A stretch of DNA of 64,000 nt from Schaalia odontolytica (GTDB lineage: Bacteria; Actinomycetota; Actinomycetes; Actinomycetales; Actinomycetaceae), in contig NZ_CP102197.1 in NCBI RefSeq assembly GCF_024584435.1, positions 2,046,001 through 2,110,000 of the forward strand, read 5' to 3'. Position numbers and translations under genes: made by a program. This document shows, one piece after another, positions 18,098-26,412 of the stretch (position 1 is the stretch's first letter; each line of letters starts with the position of its first letter). Below the pieces are notes generated by a model that made no database searches, was not told the origin of the DNA, and was given only the letters and a program-made list of their open reading frames with translations.

Positions 18098-19231
18098 TCA
18101 CCGGGGCTTGTTCGCCTCGGGAATCTCGTCAGGCGCGGCGGCCGCGTCGGCCTCGGGGAAGGACAGGGCGAGCGTCCACTCCTTGCCCTCGGGCCCCCAC
18201 GACAGCTCGCCCTCGTCGCCGACCAGCTCGGCGAGGCCGTGGAGGCCCGACCCCGATCCGGCGGTGGACGCCGCGTAGTCGGGGGAGTAGCCGTCGCTGA
18301 CGACCCGCACGCCCGCAGGGGAAAGCGTGATGCTCACGCGCGTGGGCTTGGAGTGCAGGAGCGCGTTGGTGACCCCCTCGCGAATCACGTGTGCGGCGGC
18401 GCTGGAGCGCGGACCCGAGGGCGGTTCGCCCGAGTCGACGATGTCGGCGTCAATGCGCGCGATCTCGAGCAGCGAGCGGGCCTCGGCGAGCTCCTCCGCG
18501 GGGGAGAGCGCGCGAGTGGCCGCGACGATCCGGCGGACGTCGGCCAGGGCCTCCTGCGACTGGGCTGTGATCGCCTGGATCTGCTGGCGTGCCTCCGCGG
18601 TGCGTCCCGCGTCCAGGAGGCGGCCCGCCAGCTCCGAGAGCATCGAGATCCCCGTGAGCGAGTGCCCGAGGATGTCGTGCAGGTCCGTGCTCAGGCGCGC
18701 TCTCTCGCCGACCTTCGCGCGCTGGATCGCCTCCTGGCGGCGCAGTCGCTCGCGCACCGAACGCTCCATGCCTGCGCGTGCCCCGCCGACGAGGACCCCC
18801 AGCAGGGCCAGGTACGCGAGCATCCACAGCGGGGTTCCTTCCGCGAGCGCGGTGACGGCCGCGAGGACGCCGATCGGGACGATGCCCGGGAGCAGGTAGC
18901 GCAGGGGGGCCTGGAAGATCCACGCGACCAGCAGGTAGGAGAACATCATGTAGGCGTAGGGGAGCCCGATCCGCCAGGCGTAGAGGGCGTAGATCACGGA
19001 GACGGCGGCCAGGCACGCGTGAGAGATCACGAACGGCCTCGTGAAGGAGTTGCGTCCCGGAGGGGGATTCGTCAGCCACGTGGCCGCGTTGGCCACCGCG
19101 AGGAGCAGGCACGCGCCGATGACGCCCGCGCCCTCAAGCCTGTTAGGCATGTCAAGGGCCGAGGAGATGGGGAACCCCATGAAGAGCATCCACGGGGCCG
19201 CCCACGCCAGGGAGATCAGTCGCTCTTTCAT
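18098..19231 (-). CDS. DesK/NarX-type sensor histidine kinase
   Basis: A 377-residue membrane histidine kinase. About five N-terminal helices occupy residues 5-150, with no large extracytoplasmic domain, as in intramembrane-sensing kinases. The HisKA_3 dimerisation box RARLSTDLHDILGHSLTG holds His185. The ATPase part has the N box EGVTNALLHS and the glycine-rich SGSGLHGLAELV. The gene follows the ABC permease by 9 bp and precedes its response regulator, so the four genes form one signalling-exporter unit. TAGGGT lies 6 nt before the ATG, so an internal leaderless promoter is possible. Confidence 0.9.
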   Translation of the reverse strand: MKERLISLAWAAPWMLFMGFPISSALDMPNRLEGAGVIGACLLLAVANAATWLTNPPPGRNSFTRPFVISHACLAAVSVIYALYAWRIGLPYAYMMFSYLLVAWIFQAPLRYLLPGIVPIGVLAAVTALAEGTPLWMLAYLALLGVLVGGARAGMERSVRERLRRQEAIQRAKVGERARLSTDLHDILGHSLTGISMLSELAGRLLDAGRTAEARQQIQAITAQSQEALADVRRIVAATRALSPAEELAEARSLLEIARIDADIVDSGEPPSGPRSSAAAHVIREGVTNALLHSKPTRVSITLSPAGVRVVSDGYSPDYAASTAGSGSGLHGLAELVGDEGELSWGPEGKEWTLALSFPEADAAAAPDEIPEANKPR

Positions 19232-19240
19232 AGCCGCACC

Positions 19241-20032
19241 CTAGCGGTTCGTGTCGTGCGAGGCACCCCACCAGGCGATGAGCGCCGGGATGAGCGTCCA
19301 TGCCGCGAGGTTGAGCCAGGCGGCGGTGCTCATCGGGTTCCCTCCGCTGACCGCGTAGACGGCCTGCACCACGCCGTAGAAGGGCGTGAAGGGGGCGACG
19401 TGGGCGACGAAGGACGGCATCTGGTCGAGGGGCATGAACATGCCCGACGCGAAGGCGCTAAATACCATGATGAACGCCGAGGCGCTGTAGGCGTTCTCGC
19501 CCTTGATCGTGTAGCCGCAGGCCAGTCCGATGAGGGCTCCGAGCGCGGATAGCCCGATCACGACGGCGGCGCTTTCGGCCCAGACGGCGGCCGCCATGTG
19601 GGCCCCTGTGGCGATCCCGAAGCCGAAGGCGATGGCCGTGATGAACGCGCTCAGGACCATGAGGGCGCCGAGCCGGGCCAGGAGGATCACCCACGGTTGG
19701 ATGGGGGTGAGGGCGTACATGCGTGAGATGCCGGTTGTGCGCTCCACGGACACGGTGGCTCCCAGCGATCCGCCCACCAGGAGGACGCCGTAGGTGGTCA
19801 TCATGACGATCATCGCGGCGGCGACGTTGCCGCGCGCGGTGAGCGTGTTTCGGGCGGTGTCGGTCATGCCGAACATGGCGTACATGAAGAGTGGAAGGAC
19901 CAGCGCGAAGGCCATGTTCCACGGGTTGAGGATGTGGGAGCGGAAGGTGGTGAACCACAGTCGTCCCGCGCCCGTGAAGGGGCCGGGGATGACGTGGTTG
20001 GTCGTGCGTGCGGGTGTGGCTTGAGCGGTCAT
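19241..20032 (-). CDS. ABC-2 type transporter permease
   Basis: A 263-residue ABC-2 permease with six hydrophobic helices and a long first extracellular region (TARNTLTARGNVAAAMIVMM). The conserved SVERTTGISRMYALTP segment precedes helix 3, and ENAYSASAFIMVFSAFASGMF lies in helix 5. This organisation fits exporters of drugs, lipids or peptides. AGAAGGAATC precedes the ATG at 20032. It partners the ATPase gene 100 bp upstream, and the downstream two-component pair probably senses the exported compound or related envelope stress. Confidence 0.85.
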   Translation of the reverse strand: MTAQATPARTTNHVIPGPFTGAGRLWFTTFRSHILNPWNMAFALVLPLFMYAMFGMTDTARNTLTARGNVAAAMIVMMTTYGVLLVGGSLGATVSVERTTGISRMYALTPIQPWVILLARLGALMVLSAFITAIAFGFGIATGAHMAAAVWAESAAVVIGLSALGALIGLACGYTIKGENAYSASAFIMVFSAFASGMFMPLDQMPSFVAHVAPFTPFYGVVQAVYAVSGGNPMSTAAWLNLAAWTLIPALIAWWGASHDTNR

Positions 20033-20132
20033 GATTCCTTCTGTGGGTCTGGGGGCGAGGAGGTGGCCTCGTCCGGGGGTGCCTCGCGCGGTGGGACGCG
20101 TTGAGGTGAGCGGGGTGGGGGCAGTCGCGGCG

Positions 20133-20852
20133 TCACTCGGTCTCGGAGTGCGACGCGATGCGTTCGAAGACGTCCTCGAGGTCCTCGCCTTGGGCGACGA
20201 CCTCCTCGGTGGGGGCGTCCAGGACGATGTGCCCCTCGTCGATGATGATGATGCGGTCGGCTTCCTTGCGCGCCTCGGTCAGGTAGTGGGTGGCGAAGAG
20301 GAGCGTGCGCCCGGAGGCGGTCTCTTCGCGCATCGTGTCCCAGAACTTGCGGCGGGCTAGGGCATCCATGCCGGCGGTGGGCTCGTCGAGGATGATGAAG
20401 TCCGGGTTGCCGGCCAAAGCGAGGGCGAGGCGCACCCGTTGCACTTCGCCGCCGGAGAGCTTGGAGAGGCTGCGCGCGGCCAGCGGGGCGAGGCCGGTCC
20501 GCTCCAGGAGCTCGTCGGTCGTAACGGGGCGTGCGTGCATCGAGGCGACCAGGTCGATGGTGGATCGAACGCTTCCTCTGCGCGGTAGGGAGCCCGACTG
20601 GAGCATCGCACCCACGAGGGAGCGACGCACGGCCTCTCGCGGGCTCATGCCGTAGACGCTGACGTGTCCGGAGACGGGCTTGGCCAGGCCGAGGATGATA
20701 TCCAGGAGCGTGCTCTTGCCCGCGCCGTTGACACCCAGGAGGGCGACGATCTCGCCGGGGGCGAGGGTGAGGCTGACGTCGCGGAGGGCGTCGACCGTGC
20801 CGAATGACTGGTGGAGCGAGTGGGCCTGTACGGCGGGTGTTGTCGTGTTCAT
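20133..20852 (-). CDS. ABC exporter ATP-binding protein
   Basis: A 239-residue ABC ATPase of the CcmA/daunorubicin-resistance type. Walker A is GVNGAGKST, the Q-loop lies in MLQSGSLP, the signature is LSGGEVQRV, Walker B is [12 protein letters not shown] and the switch histidine follows in FATHYL. I use the ATG at 20852; an upstream frame to 20918 adds 22 residues without family similarity. CACACT lies 6 nt upstream, so the operon may begin with a leaderless mRNA. It is the first gene of a four-gene unit with permease, kinase and regulator. Confidence 0.9.
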   Translation of the reverse strand: MNTTTPAVQAHSLHQSFGTVDALRDVSLTLAPGEIVALLGVNGAGKSTLLDIILGLAKPVSGHVSVYGMSPREAVRRSLVGAMLQSGSLPRRGSVRSTIDLVASMHARPVTTDELLERTGLAPLAARSLSKLSGGEVQRVRLALALAGNPDFIILDEPTAGMDALARRKFWDTMREETASGRTLLFATHYLTEARKEADRIIIIDEGHIVLDAPTEEVVAQGEDLEDVFERIASHSETE

Positions 20853-20967
20853 GACATCAGTGTGCCCCCCGCCTCGCGCGCGCAGAAGTGCCCTTTGAGG
20901 CAGGGGGGTGGGTGACAAATGTCAGGGGTGCGTGTGGGGTGGTCTGTTGTCCGGGTAGGCTCGCTCG

Positions 20968-21070
20968 CGCATGCAATTCCCACGAGCTAGTTCTCTATGG
21001 TGTCCGAAAACGTTGGAATTGCAACGATGTGACTTCAATGTGTGAAAGGTTAACAGGGGAATTGCATGCG
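20968..21070. repeat. 14-bp perfect inverted repeat, 75-nt spacer
   Basis: CGCATGCAATTCCC at 20968-20981 is exactly complementary to GGGAATTGCATGCG at 21057-21070. The spacer holds another small hairpin (CGTTG at 21011-21015 with CAACG at 21022-21026) around a further GGAATTGC. It could be the ends of a small mobile unit or a structured transcript. Confidence 0.6.
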
Positions 21071-21121
21071 AAATTGCTTCGGTTGGTGGCTGTCGCTGTG
21101 GCTGTCCGCGTGCCCGTCACT

Positions 21122-21243
21122 GCGCACGTTGGCCCGATAGGTGGCGGCCTGGGCCCTTTGATGCGCACCTGGGCCCGATGACATGCACGTGGGCCCTCTC
21201 ACCCGCACGTTAACCCGACGACATGCGCGTCGCACGCTCACGC
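21122..21243. repeat. Degenerate tandem repeats of about 20 bp
   Basis: Six imperfect units resembling GCGCACGTGGGCCCGATGAC follow one another; the clearest are 21122-21138, 21163-21179 and 21184-21198. No gene explains them. Confidence 0.5.
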
Positions 21244-21275
21244 AACTCCATCGAATACTTACGCTGGCCAGACAT
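21213..21275 (-). pseudogene. IS3-type OrfA transposase remnant
   Basis: The minus-strand start MSGQRKYSMELRERATRM resembles the first residues of IS3-family OrfA proteins (helix-turn-helix transposase subunit). It stops after about 20 codons, and no further transposase sequence is visible on either side, so the rest of the element is lost. The call rests on a short match and needs a protein search. Confidence 0.45.
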
Positions 21276-21379
21276 CCCAAACCTCCAATCAGGCCTAAGA
21301 CACTCTCCACAATACCTGGGACACATCAGGGCCCACCTAAAAGCATGCACACCGTGCCAGACACCAATGTGCCCAAAAC

Positions 21380-21436
21380 GCAGACCACCTCGCCAACAAC
21401 ACCCCGTTTTCACCGGTTTTTGCCGAGGTGGTCTGC
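21380..21436. repeat. 13-bp perfect hairpin
   Basis: GCAGACCACCTCG at 21380-21392 and its exact complement at 21424-21436 enclose 31 nt. It lies upstream of the IS3-type remnant and may belong to it. Confidence 0.55.
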
Positions 21437-21484
21437 ACTCTGGCGAGCACATCGCCTCACGTCGTGGCCGCACTGCCGCCGCTC

Positions 21485-21628
21485 GGGGGGGGGAATTGCA
21501 CTACATGAGCGTCCCAGGCGCGCGCGACGTGCGGCAGCGTCGCCGTCGCTCGGGGGGAAACTGCACTACATGAGCGTCCGACACGCCGGTGACACACCCC
21601 CAGAGGGCTTCATGTAGTGCAATACCCC
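21485..21628. repeat. Dispersed palindromic element, copy A (with a partial duplicate)
   Basis: Reads G-run, AA, then TGCACTACATGAGCG, a core CCGACACGCCGGTGAC, and the complement TCATGTAGTGCAA at 21610-21622 followed by a C-run. The left arm is present twice (21496-21508 and 21562-21573); only the second is followed by the core. Arms pair over 12-13 bp. Related elements lie at 50985-51061 and 52321-52399. Confidence 0.65.
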
Positions 21629-21655
21629 CATTGCTGCCCCGATCGGCAGCTATGC

Positions 21656-21837
21656 GTGACAAACGTCGTCAAACCAGCGCGATTTCAATCGCCTTGTGCG
21701 GACTCCTGTTACAAACGTCGTCAATCTGCGCCAAAAATACCTGTATTCTCAGCGAATAAGCCGTTGGATTGACGACGTTTGTAACAACCACACAGGAATC
21801 CACACAAAAAACGCCTTGGACTGAAGACGTTTGTAAC
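21656..21837. repeat. 182-bp nested inverted repeat
   Basis: The motif GTTACAAACGTCGTCAATC at 21708-21726 is perfectly complementary to 21767-21785 (19 bp, 40-nt spacer). A second, outer pair of the same motif sits at 21656-21674 and 21823-21837. The stretches between inner and outer motifs are themselves imperfect complements, so the whole unit could fold into one long hairpin. Confidence 0.7.
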
Positions 21838-21888
21838 AACGCACAGCCGAACATCCCGTCATCACTGCAACCACCCATCAGCACATCA

Positions 21889-22136
21889 GGCCCCACTGGT
21901 GTGGAGGGACCGGAAGGCCAAGAGGGCCTGGCTGCGGTGCCCGTGGGCGGGGCCAGGAGTAAGGCTCCAAACAGCGACCCGGCCCCACTGGTGTGGAGGG
22001 ACCGGAGGGCACAAGAGGGCCTGGCTGCGGTGCCCGTGGGCGGGGCCAGGAGTAAGGCTCCAAACAGCGACCCGGCCCCACTGGTGTGGAGGGACCGGAG
22101 GGCACAAGAGGGCCTGGCTGCGGTGCCCGTGGGCGG
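21889..22136. repeat. Tandem repeat, 92/93-bp units, about 2.7 copies
   Basis: Units begin at 21889, 21981 and 22074 with GGCCCCACTGGTGTGGAGGG. The second differs from the first mainly by one base; the third is cut short at about 22136. The 92-bp first unit breaks any reading frame through the array, which argues against coding. Confidence 0.8.
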
Positions 22137-22280
22137 TGGCGGGGCCTGGCCGGGTTTCGAGGCGACGCGCCGAGCGAAGCTCGCTGCGCGGATGGCTCGC
22201 GGGCGGGCCGCCGCCCACGGCGCAGCCTGGCCCAGCGGGGCCACAAGCAAAGCCCGGAACAAAGACACAACAAACAGCGT

Positions 22281-22322
22281 GGGGTCCGAAGCGCCTCAGC
22301 GCCTCGGACCCCTTCCGCGTCA
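22281..22322 (-). terminator. Terminator hairpin after the oligopeptide ABC genes
   Basis: GGGGTCCGA at 22281-22289 pairs with TCGGACCCC at 22314-22322, with an inner GCGC-CTCA-GCGC hairpin. It lies 6 bp beyond the stop of the ATPase gene, on the side where minus-strand transcripts end. Confidence 0.65.
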
Positions 22323-22327
22323 GTGGC

Positions 22328-24241
22328 TCACAGGTTGAGCTGAATGCCGCGACCGGGGACGGCCTCGATCAGCTCCCGCGTGTAGTCCTGAACGGGGTTG
22401 TTGAAGAGCTCATCCGTCGTGTTGGCCTCGACGAGCTTGCCCTTCTCCATGACGATCACGTCGTCGGCGATCTGGCGGACGACCGCCAGATCGTGCGTGA
22501 TGAACAGGTAGGACAGTCCCAGCTGAGCCTGCAGGTCGTTGAGCAGGTAGAGAATCTGGTTCTGGACCAGCACATCCAGCGCGGAGACGGCCTCGTCCAA
22601 GACGATGACCTCCGGGTTGAGCGCGAGGGCACGGGCGACGGCCACGCGCTGACGCTGACCGCCCGAGAGCTCGTTGGGGTAGCGGCGCATGGCGCTGCGC
22701 GGCAGCGCCACCATGTCGAGGAGCTCCGAGGCGCGCGCGATGCTCAGCTTCTTGGGATTGAACTCGCGCTTCTCGGCGGCGCTCAGGGAACGCTTGGCGT
22801 CGGCTGCCTCAACCAGGACGCTCATCCATTCTTCGGGCTCGCGTCCCGTGGCCTCGGCGCGCTTGATCTCGGCGCGCGCGTAGTCCAGGGTCCCGTATCC
22901 GTGGATCTTCAGGGGTTCCTCGATCAGGCGGTAGATCGAGAACATGGGGTCCAGGGAGCCGTAGGGGTTCTGGAAGACCGCCTGGAGGCGCCTGCGCAGT
23001 CGGAAGAGCTCCGCCTCGCTCATCGTCGAGGTGTCCTGCCCGTCGAAGTACACGGTGCCCTTCGTGGGGGTCAGCAGGTGCAGCACCATGTTGGCCGCCG
23101 TGGACTTGCCCGAGCCGGACTCGCCGACGACCGCGAGGGTCGTGCCGCGACGCAGCTCGAAGGAAACGTCGTCGACGGCGAGGAAGGTGTCGTTGCCCTT
23201 CTTGGCGCCACGGATGTCGAACTCCTTGGTGAGGTGCTCGGCCCGGATGATGGCCTCCTTGGAGGTCGCGCCCTTTCCGGCTCCCGTGAGCTCCTCCTCG
23301 GTGACCTGGATGCCGCGCTTGTGTGCGGACTCGATGCGGGCCGAGGCCAGGGACGGCGCGGCGGCCACGAGGCGCTTCGTGTAGGGGTGGCGCGGGTGCT
23401 GGAGGATCTCCAGGGCGGGGCCGGATTCCACGATGCGTCCGCGGTGCATGACGACCAGCTGCTCGGCGCGCTCGGCTGCCAGGCCGAGGTCGTGCGTGAT
23501 GAACAGAACGGCGGTGCCCATCTCGCTCGTGAGCTTGCCGAGGTGGTCCAGGATGCGGCGCTGAACGGTGACGTCCAGGGCGGAGGTGGGTTCGTCGGCG
23601 ATCAGCAGCTTGGGGTGCGCGGCCATGCCGATGGCGATGAGGGCGCGCTGGCGCATGCCGCCGGAGAACTCGTGCGGGAACTGCTTGGCGCGGCGCTCCG
23701 CGTCGGGCAGCCCGGCCTCCTCCAGGAGCTGGGTGACGCGCGCTCCCACCTCAGAGTGCGACACGACGTTGTTGGCCCTGAGGGCTTCCTTCACCTGCGT
23801 GCCCACGCGGAGCACGGGGTTGAGGTTGCTCATCGGGTCCTGGGGGACCAGGCCGATGCCGGAGCCGCGCAGCTCCACCCACTGCCTGTTGGTCAGGTGG
23901 GTGATGTCACGGCCGTCGAACTCGATGGTGCCGCCCGCGACCTTACCCGTTCCAGGGAGCAGGCCGATGACCGCGGCGGCAGTCGTGGACTTGCCGGAGC
24001 CGGACTCGCCGACGATGGCGACGGTCTGACCGGGGTAGATGGTCAGGTTCGCGCCGCGCACGGCGGGGACGATCCCCGTGGAGGAGGTGAAGGTGACCTC
24101 CAGGTCCGTGATCTTGAGGAGGGGCTGGGCGTCCTCAGGGTGGATGTCGGTCGCGGCCGGGGCCGCGCTGGGGGCGACGGCCCGCTCGACGACCTCTTCC
24201 ATCTGAGTGTCGGAGAGCTGGGGGGTGTTGGTTTCGCTCAC
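22328..24241 (-). CDS. Oligopeptide ABC importer ATPase, two fused NBDs (OppDF-like)
   Basis: A 637-residue protein with two complete ATP-binding domains that energise a peptide importer. The first domain has Walker A GESGSGKST, signature FSGGMRQRA and Walker B LLIADEPTSALD. The second repeats these as GESGSGKST, LSGGQRQRV and VIVLDEAVSALD; its Walker B reads DEA instead of DEP. The C-terminal oligopeptide-type extension is present. The start is a GTG overlapping the upstream permease stop as GTGA. Fused OppD-OppF proteins are common in actinobacteria. Confidence 0.93.
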   Translation of the reverse strand: MSETNTPQLSDTQMEEVVERAVAPSAAPAATDIHPEDAQPLLKITDLEVTFTSSTGIVPAVRGANLTIYPGQTVAIVGESGSGKSTTAAAVIGLLPGTGKVAGGTIEFDGRDITHLTNRQWVELRGSGIGLVPQDPMSNLNPVLRVGTQVKEALRANNVVSHSEVGARVTQLLEEAGLPDAERRAKQFPHEFSGGMRQRALIAIGMAAHPKLLIADEPTSALDVTVQRRILDHLGKLTSEMGTAVLFITHDLGLAAERAEQLVVMHRGRIVESGPALEILQHPRHPYTKRLVAAAPSLASARIESAHKRGIQVTEEELTGAGKGATSKEAIIRAEHLTKEFDIRGAKKGNDTFLAVDDVSFELRRGTTLAVVGESGSGKSTAANMVLHLLTPTKGTVYFDGQDTSTMSEAELFRLRRRLQAVFQNPYGSLDPMFSIYRLIEEPLKIHGYGTLDYARAEIKRAEATGREPEEWMSVLVEAADAKRSLSAAEKREFNPKKLSIARASELLDMVALPRSAMRRYPNELSGGQRQRVAVARALALNPEVIVLDEAVSALDVLVQNQILYLLNDLQAQLGLSYLFITHDLAVVRQIADDVIVMEKGKLVEANTTDELFNNPVQDYTRELIEAVPGRGIQLNL

Positions 24242-25206
24242 TTGCGTGCCTTCGGGTCGAGGGCTTCGCGCACGGCGTCACCCATCATGATGAAGCTGAG
24301 AACGGTCAGGGCCAGGGCCGAGGCCGGGTAGAACAGGACCATCGGGTTGGTGCGCAGGGCTGTCTGGGCGGCGGAGATGTCGGCGCCCCAGGAGACCACC
24401 GACGGCGGCAGGCCGATGCCCATGAAGGACAGGGAGGCCTCGGAGACGATGAAGGTACCCAGCGCCACGGTCGCGTACACGATGATCGGCGCCATCGAGT
24501 TCGGGATGATGTGGGTCATGAGGATGCGTGCCCGCGACGCACCGGTTGCGCGTGCGGCGGTCACAAACTCCTCGTTCTTGGCGGACAGGACCGAGCCGCG
24601 AGTGATGCGGGCGATGGACGTCCACCCGAACATCGACAGGACGACGACAACCATGGCGATGGAGCGCGAACCCTTGAACATCTGCATGAAGACGATGGCG
24701 GCCAGCAGCAGCGGGATCGCGAAGAAGACGTCGGTGATGCGCGAGAGGAGGGCGTCGAACCATCCTCCGAAGTATCCGGCGAGGGCTCCGATGGTTCCGC
24801 CGATGAGGGAGACGGCGATCGTGGTGAGGATGCCGACCGAGACGGAGGCGCGTGCACCGTAGACGACGCGCGCGTAGATGTCGCAGCCCTGCTTGTCGAA
24901 GCCGAAGGGGTGGCCGGAGGTGGGGCCCGCCAGGGAGGAGGACAGCTCGCAGAACTTCGGGTCGGTGGAGGTGAAGAGCCACGGGAATATCGCCAGGAGG
25001 GCCGCGCAGGTGATGATGAATGCTGCGATCCAGAAGATCGGGCGGCGGCGCAGGCGCTTCCACGCCTCACCCCACACGGACGAGGGGGCGCCCTCGTCGG
25101 CGACGGCGTCGACCGCGCCGAGACCCGTCTCGTCGATGTCGGAGACGTAGTGGTCCTGCCCCGCGCGGGTCCGGGCGATGTTAGCGGAAGGAATCTGGTC
25201 ACTCAT
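24238..25206 (-). CDS. Oligopeptide ABC importer permease (OppC/DppC-like)
   Basis: A 322-residue permease. The N-terminal cytoplasmic stretch precedes the OppC-type first helix after WKRLRRRPIFWIAAF. A large extracytoplasmic loop contains GHPFGFDKQGCDIYARVVYG, typical of OppC proteins. The coupling EAA-like loop reads EFVTAARATGASRARILMTHIIPN. Five or six helices are visible. It overlaps the OppB-like gene by 8 bp and the ATPase by 4 bp, so translation is coupled. Confidence 0.92.
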   Translation of the reverse strand: MSDQIPSANIARTRAGQDHYVSDIDETGLGAVDAVADEGAPSSVWGEAWKRLRRRPIFWIAAFIITCAALLAIFPWLFTSTDPKFCELSSSLAGPTSGHPFGFDKQGCDIYARVVYGARASVSVGILTTIAVSLIGGTIGALAGYFGGWFDALLSRITDVFFAIPLLLAAIVFMQMFKGSRSIAMVVVVLSMFGWTSIARITRGSVLSAKNEEFVTAARATGASRARILMTHIIPNSMAPIIVYATVALGTFIVSEASLSFMGIGLPPSVVSWGADISAAQTALRTNPMVLFYPASALALTVLSFIMMGDAVREALDPKARK

Positions 25207-26125
25207 AGCGGATCCTCGGGTCGAGCACGGCGTACAGGAGGTCGACGATCAGGTTCGCGATGATGTAGACCAGCACGAGCACTGTTGTCACCGACACGAC
25301 GGTCTGGGGTTCGCCCTTGATGATGGCGCTCCACAGGGTGCCGCCGACGCCGTGGATGTTGAAGATGCCCTCGGTGATGATGGCGCCGCCCATGAGGGCG
25401 CCAAGGTCGCCGCCGATGAAGGTGGCAACGGGGATGAGGGAGTTACGAAGAATGTGGCGCGTCATCACGACGCCGCCGGATAGGCCCTTGGCGCGCGCGG
25501 TTCGCACGTAGTCGGCCGAGACGTTCTCCGACACGGACTGGCGGGTGAGTCGGATGACGTAGGCCAGCGAAACGCCGCCGAGCACCATGGCGGGCATCGT
25601 GAGGCTCCGTATGTCGACCACCTGCGAGGCGGTGGTGGGCAGGAGGGCCAGCTGGACGCCCAGGACGTACTGGAGGACGAAGCCCAGAACGAAGGTGGGG
25701 ACCGAGATGAGGAGCAGGGAGACGACGAGGATCGTCGAGTCGAACCACTTTCCTCGGCGCATGCCCGCGATGACGCCCAGGGCGATGCCAAGGATGGTCT
25801 CGATGGCGAGGGCGTAGATGGCCAGCTTCGCGGTCGTGGGGAAGGCGTTGGCCATGATGGACGTGACCTTCTGACCGTTGAACGCGGTGCCGAAGTCGAG
25901 GGTGAAGACTCCCTTGAGGTACAGCAGATACTGCATCCAGAAGGGCTTGTCCAGGTTGTACTGGGCGCGGATCTGCGCGGCGGCGGCCTCGGAGAGGCCG
26001 CGGTCGCCGCCGAGTGCGGCGACGGGGTCACCTGGCATCAGGTAGACCATCGCGAAGATCAGAAAGGTGGCTCCGAAGAAGACCGGGATGGTCTGGAGGA
26101 GTCGCCGTCCGATGTAGCGGAGCAT
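25199..26125 (-). CDS. Oligopeptide ABC importer permease (OppB/DppB-like)
   Basis: A 308-residue permease with the OppB-type start MLRYIGRRLLQTIPVFFG and the conserved YLMPGDPVAALGG loop. The coupling loop reads DYVRTARAKGLSGGVVMTRH. I use the ATG at 26125, with AAAGGA 6 nt upstream; a TTG two codons earlier is less likely. It is the first membrane gene after the substrate-binding gene, separated from it by a strong hairpin that should reduce transcription of the permease genes relative to the binding protein. Confidence 0.92.
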   Translation of the reverse strand: MLRYIGRRLLQTIPVFFGATFLIFAMVYLMPGDPVAALGGDRGLSEAAAAQIRAQYNLDKPFWMQYLLYLKGVFTLDFGTAFNGQKVTSIMANAFPTTAKLAIYALAIETILGIALGVIAGMRRGKWFDSTILVVSLLLISVPTFVLGFVLQYVLGVQLALLPTTASQVVDIRSLTMPAMVLGGVSLAYVIRLTRQSVSENVSADYVRTARAKGLSGGVVMTRHILRNSLIPVATFIGGDLGALMGGAIITEGIFNIHGVGGTLWSAIIKGEPQTVVSVTTVLVLVYIIANLIVDLLYAVLDPRIRYE

Positions 26126-26356
26126 GGACAATCCTTTAGTGTTCGTGTCTGGGGATGGGGGGTCCCGATCCCGTGGGGCGCCTCCAGCGGGAGGCGGACT
26201 ATGAGTTCATCATAGGGTAAAGATTGGGCAAATGGCGCGCGAGCGTCTCGATTTGTCTGTCGAACCGATGGCCACCGTTTGGTGCGGAGGCACGTTCTGC
26301 GGGAGAACCGCCTGATGGAGGTCCTTGCTGACGCCGATGAACGCCTGGAATGTGCG

Positions 26357-26388
26357 GGGGGGCGGGCGGCTCGTGCCGCCCGCCCCCC
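26357..26388 (-). terminator. Strong hairpin between binding-protein and permease genes
   Basis: A 14-bp perfect stem of G/C (26357-26370 with 26375-26388) closed by the 4-nt TCGT loop. It lies just past the stop of the substrate-binding gene and before oppB. Such hairpins often protect or attenuate transcripts so that the binding protein is made in excess. Confidence 0.75.
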
Positions 26389-26412
26389 GACGAGAGGTGA
26401 GAGTCTAACAAC

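Larger units (their letters stand above)
20853..22280. other. Gene-free, repeat-dense intergenic region
   Basis: About 1.4 kb without a convincing gene. It holds, in order: a 14-bp inverted repeat pair (20968/21057), a degenerate 20-bp tandem array (21122-21243), a truncated IS3-type transposase start (21213-21275, minus), a 13-bp hairpin (21380-21436), one and a half copies of a dispersed palindromic element (21485-21630), a 182-bp nested inverted repeat (21656-21837) and a 92/93-bp tandem repeat (21889-22136). Open frames here are short, repeat-driven or arginine-rich. It looks like an insertion and recombination hot spot. Confidence 0.7.

Noticed and set aside
21669..22268. A 199-residue minus-strand ORF with internal 31-residue repeats
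   Set aside because: It is produced by the 92/93-bp tandem repeat and the nested inverted repeat. The first unit is out of frame and no start signal is present.
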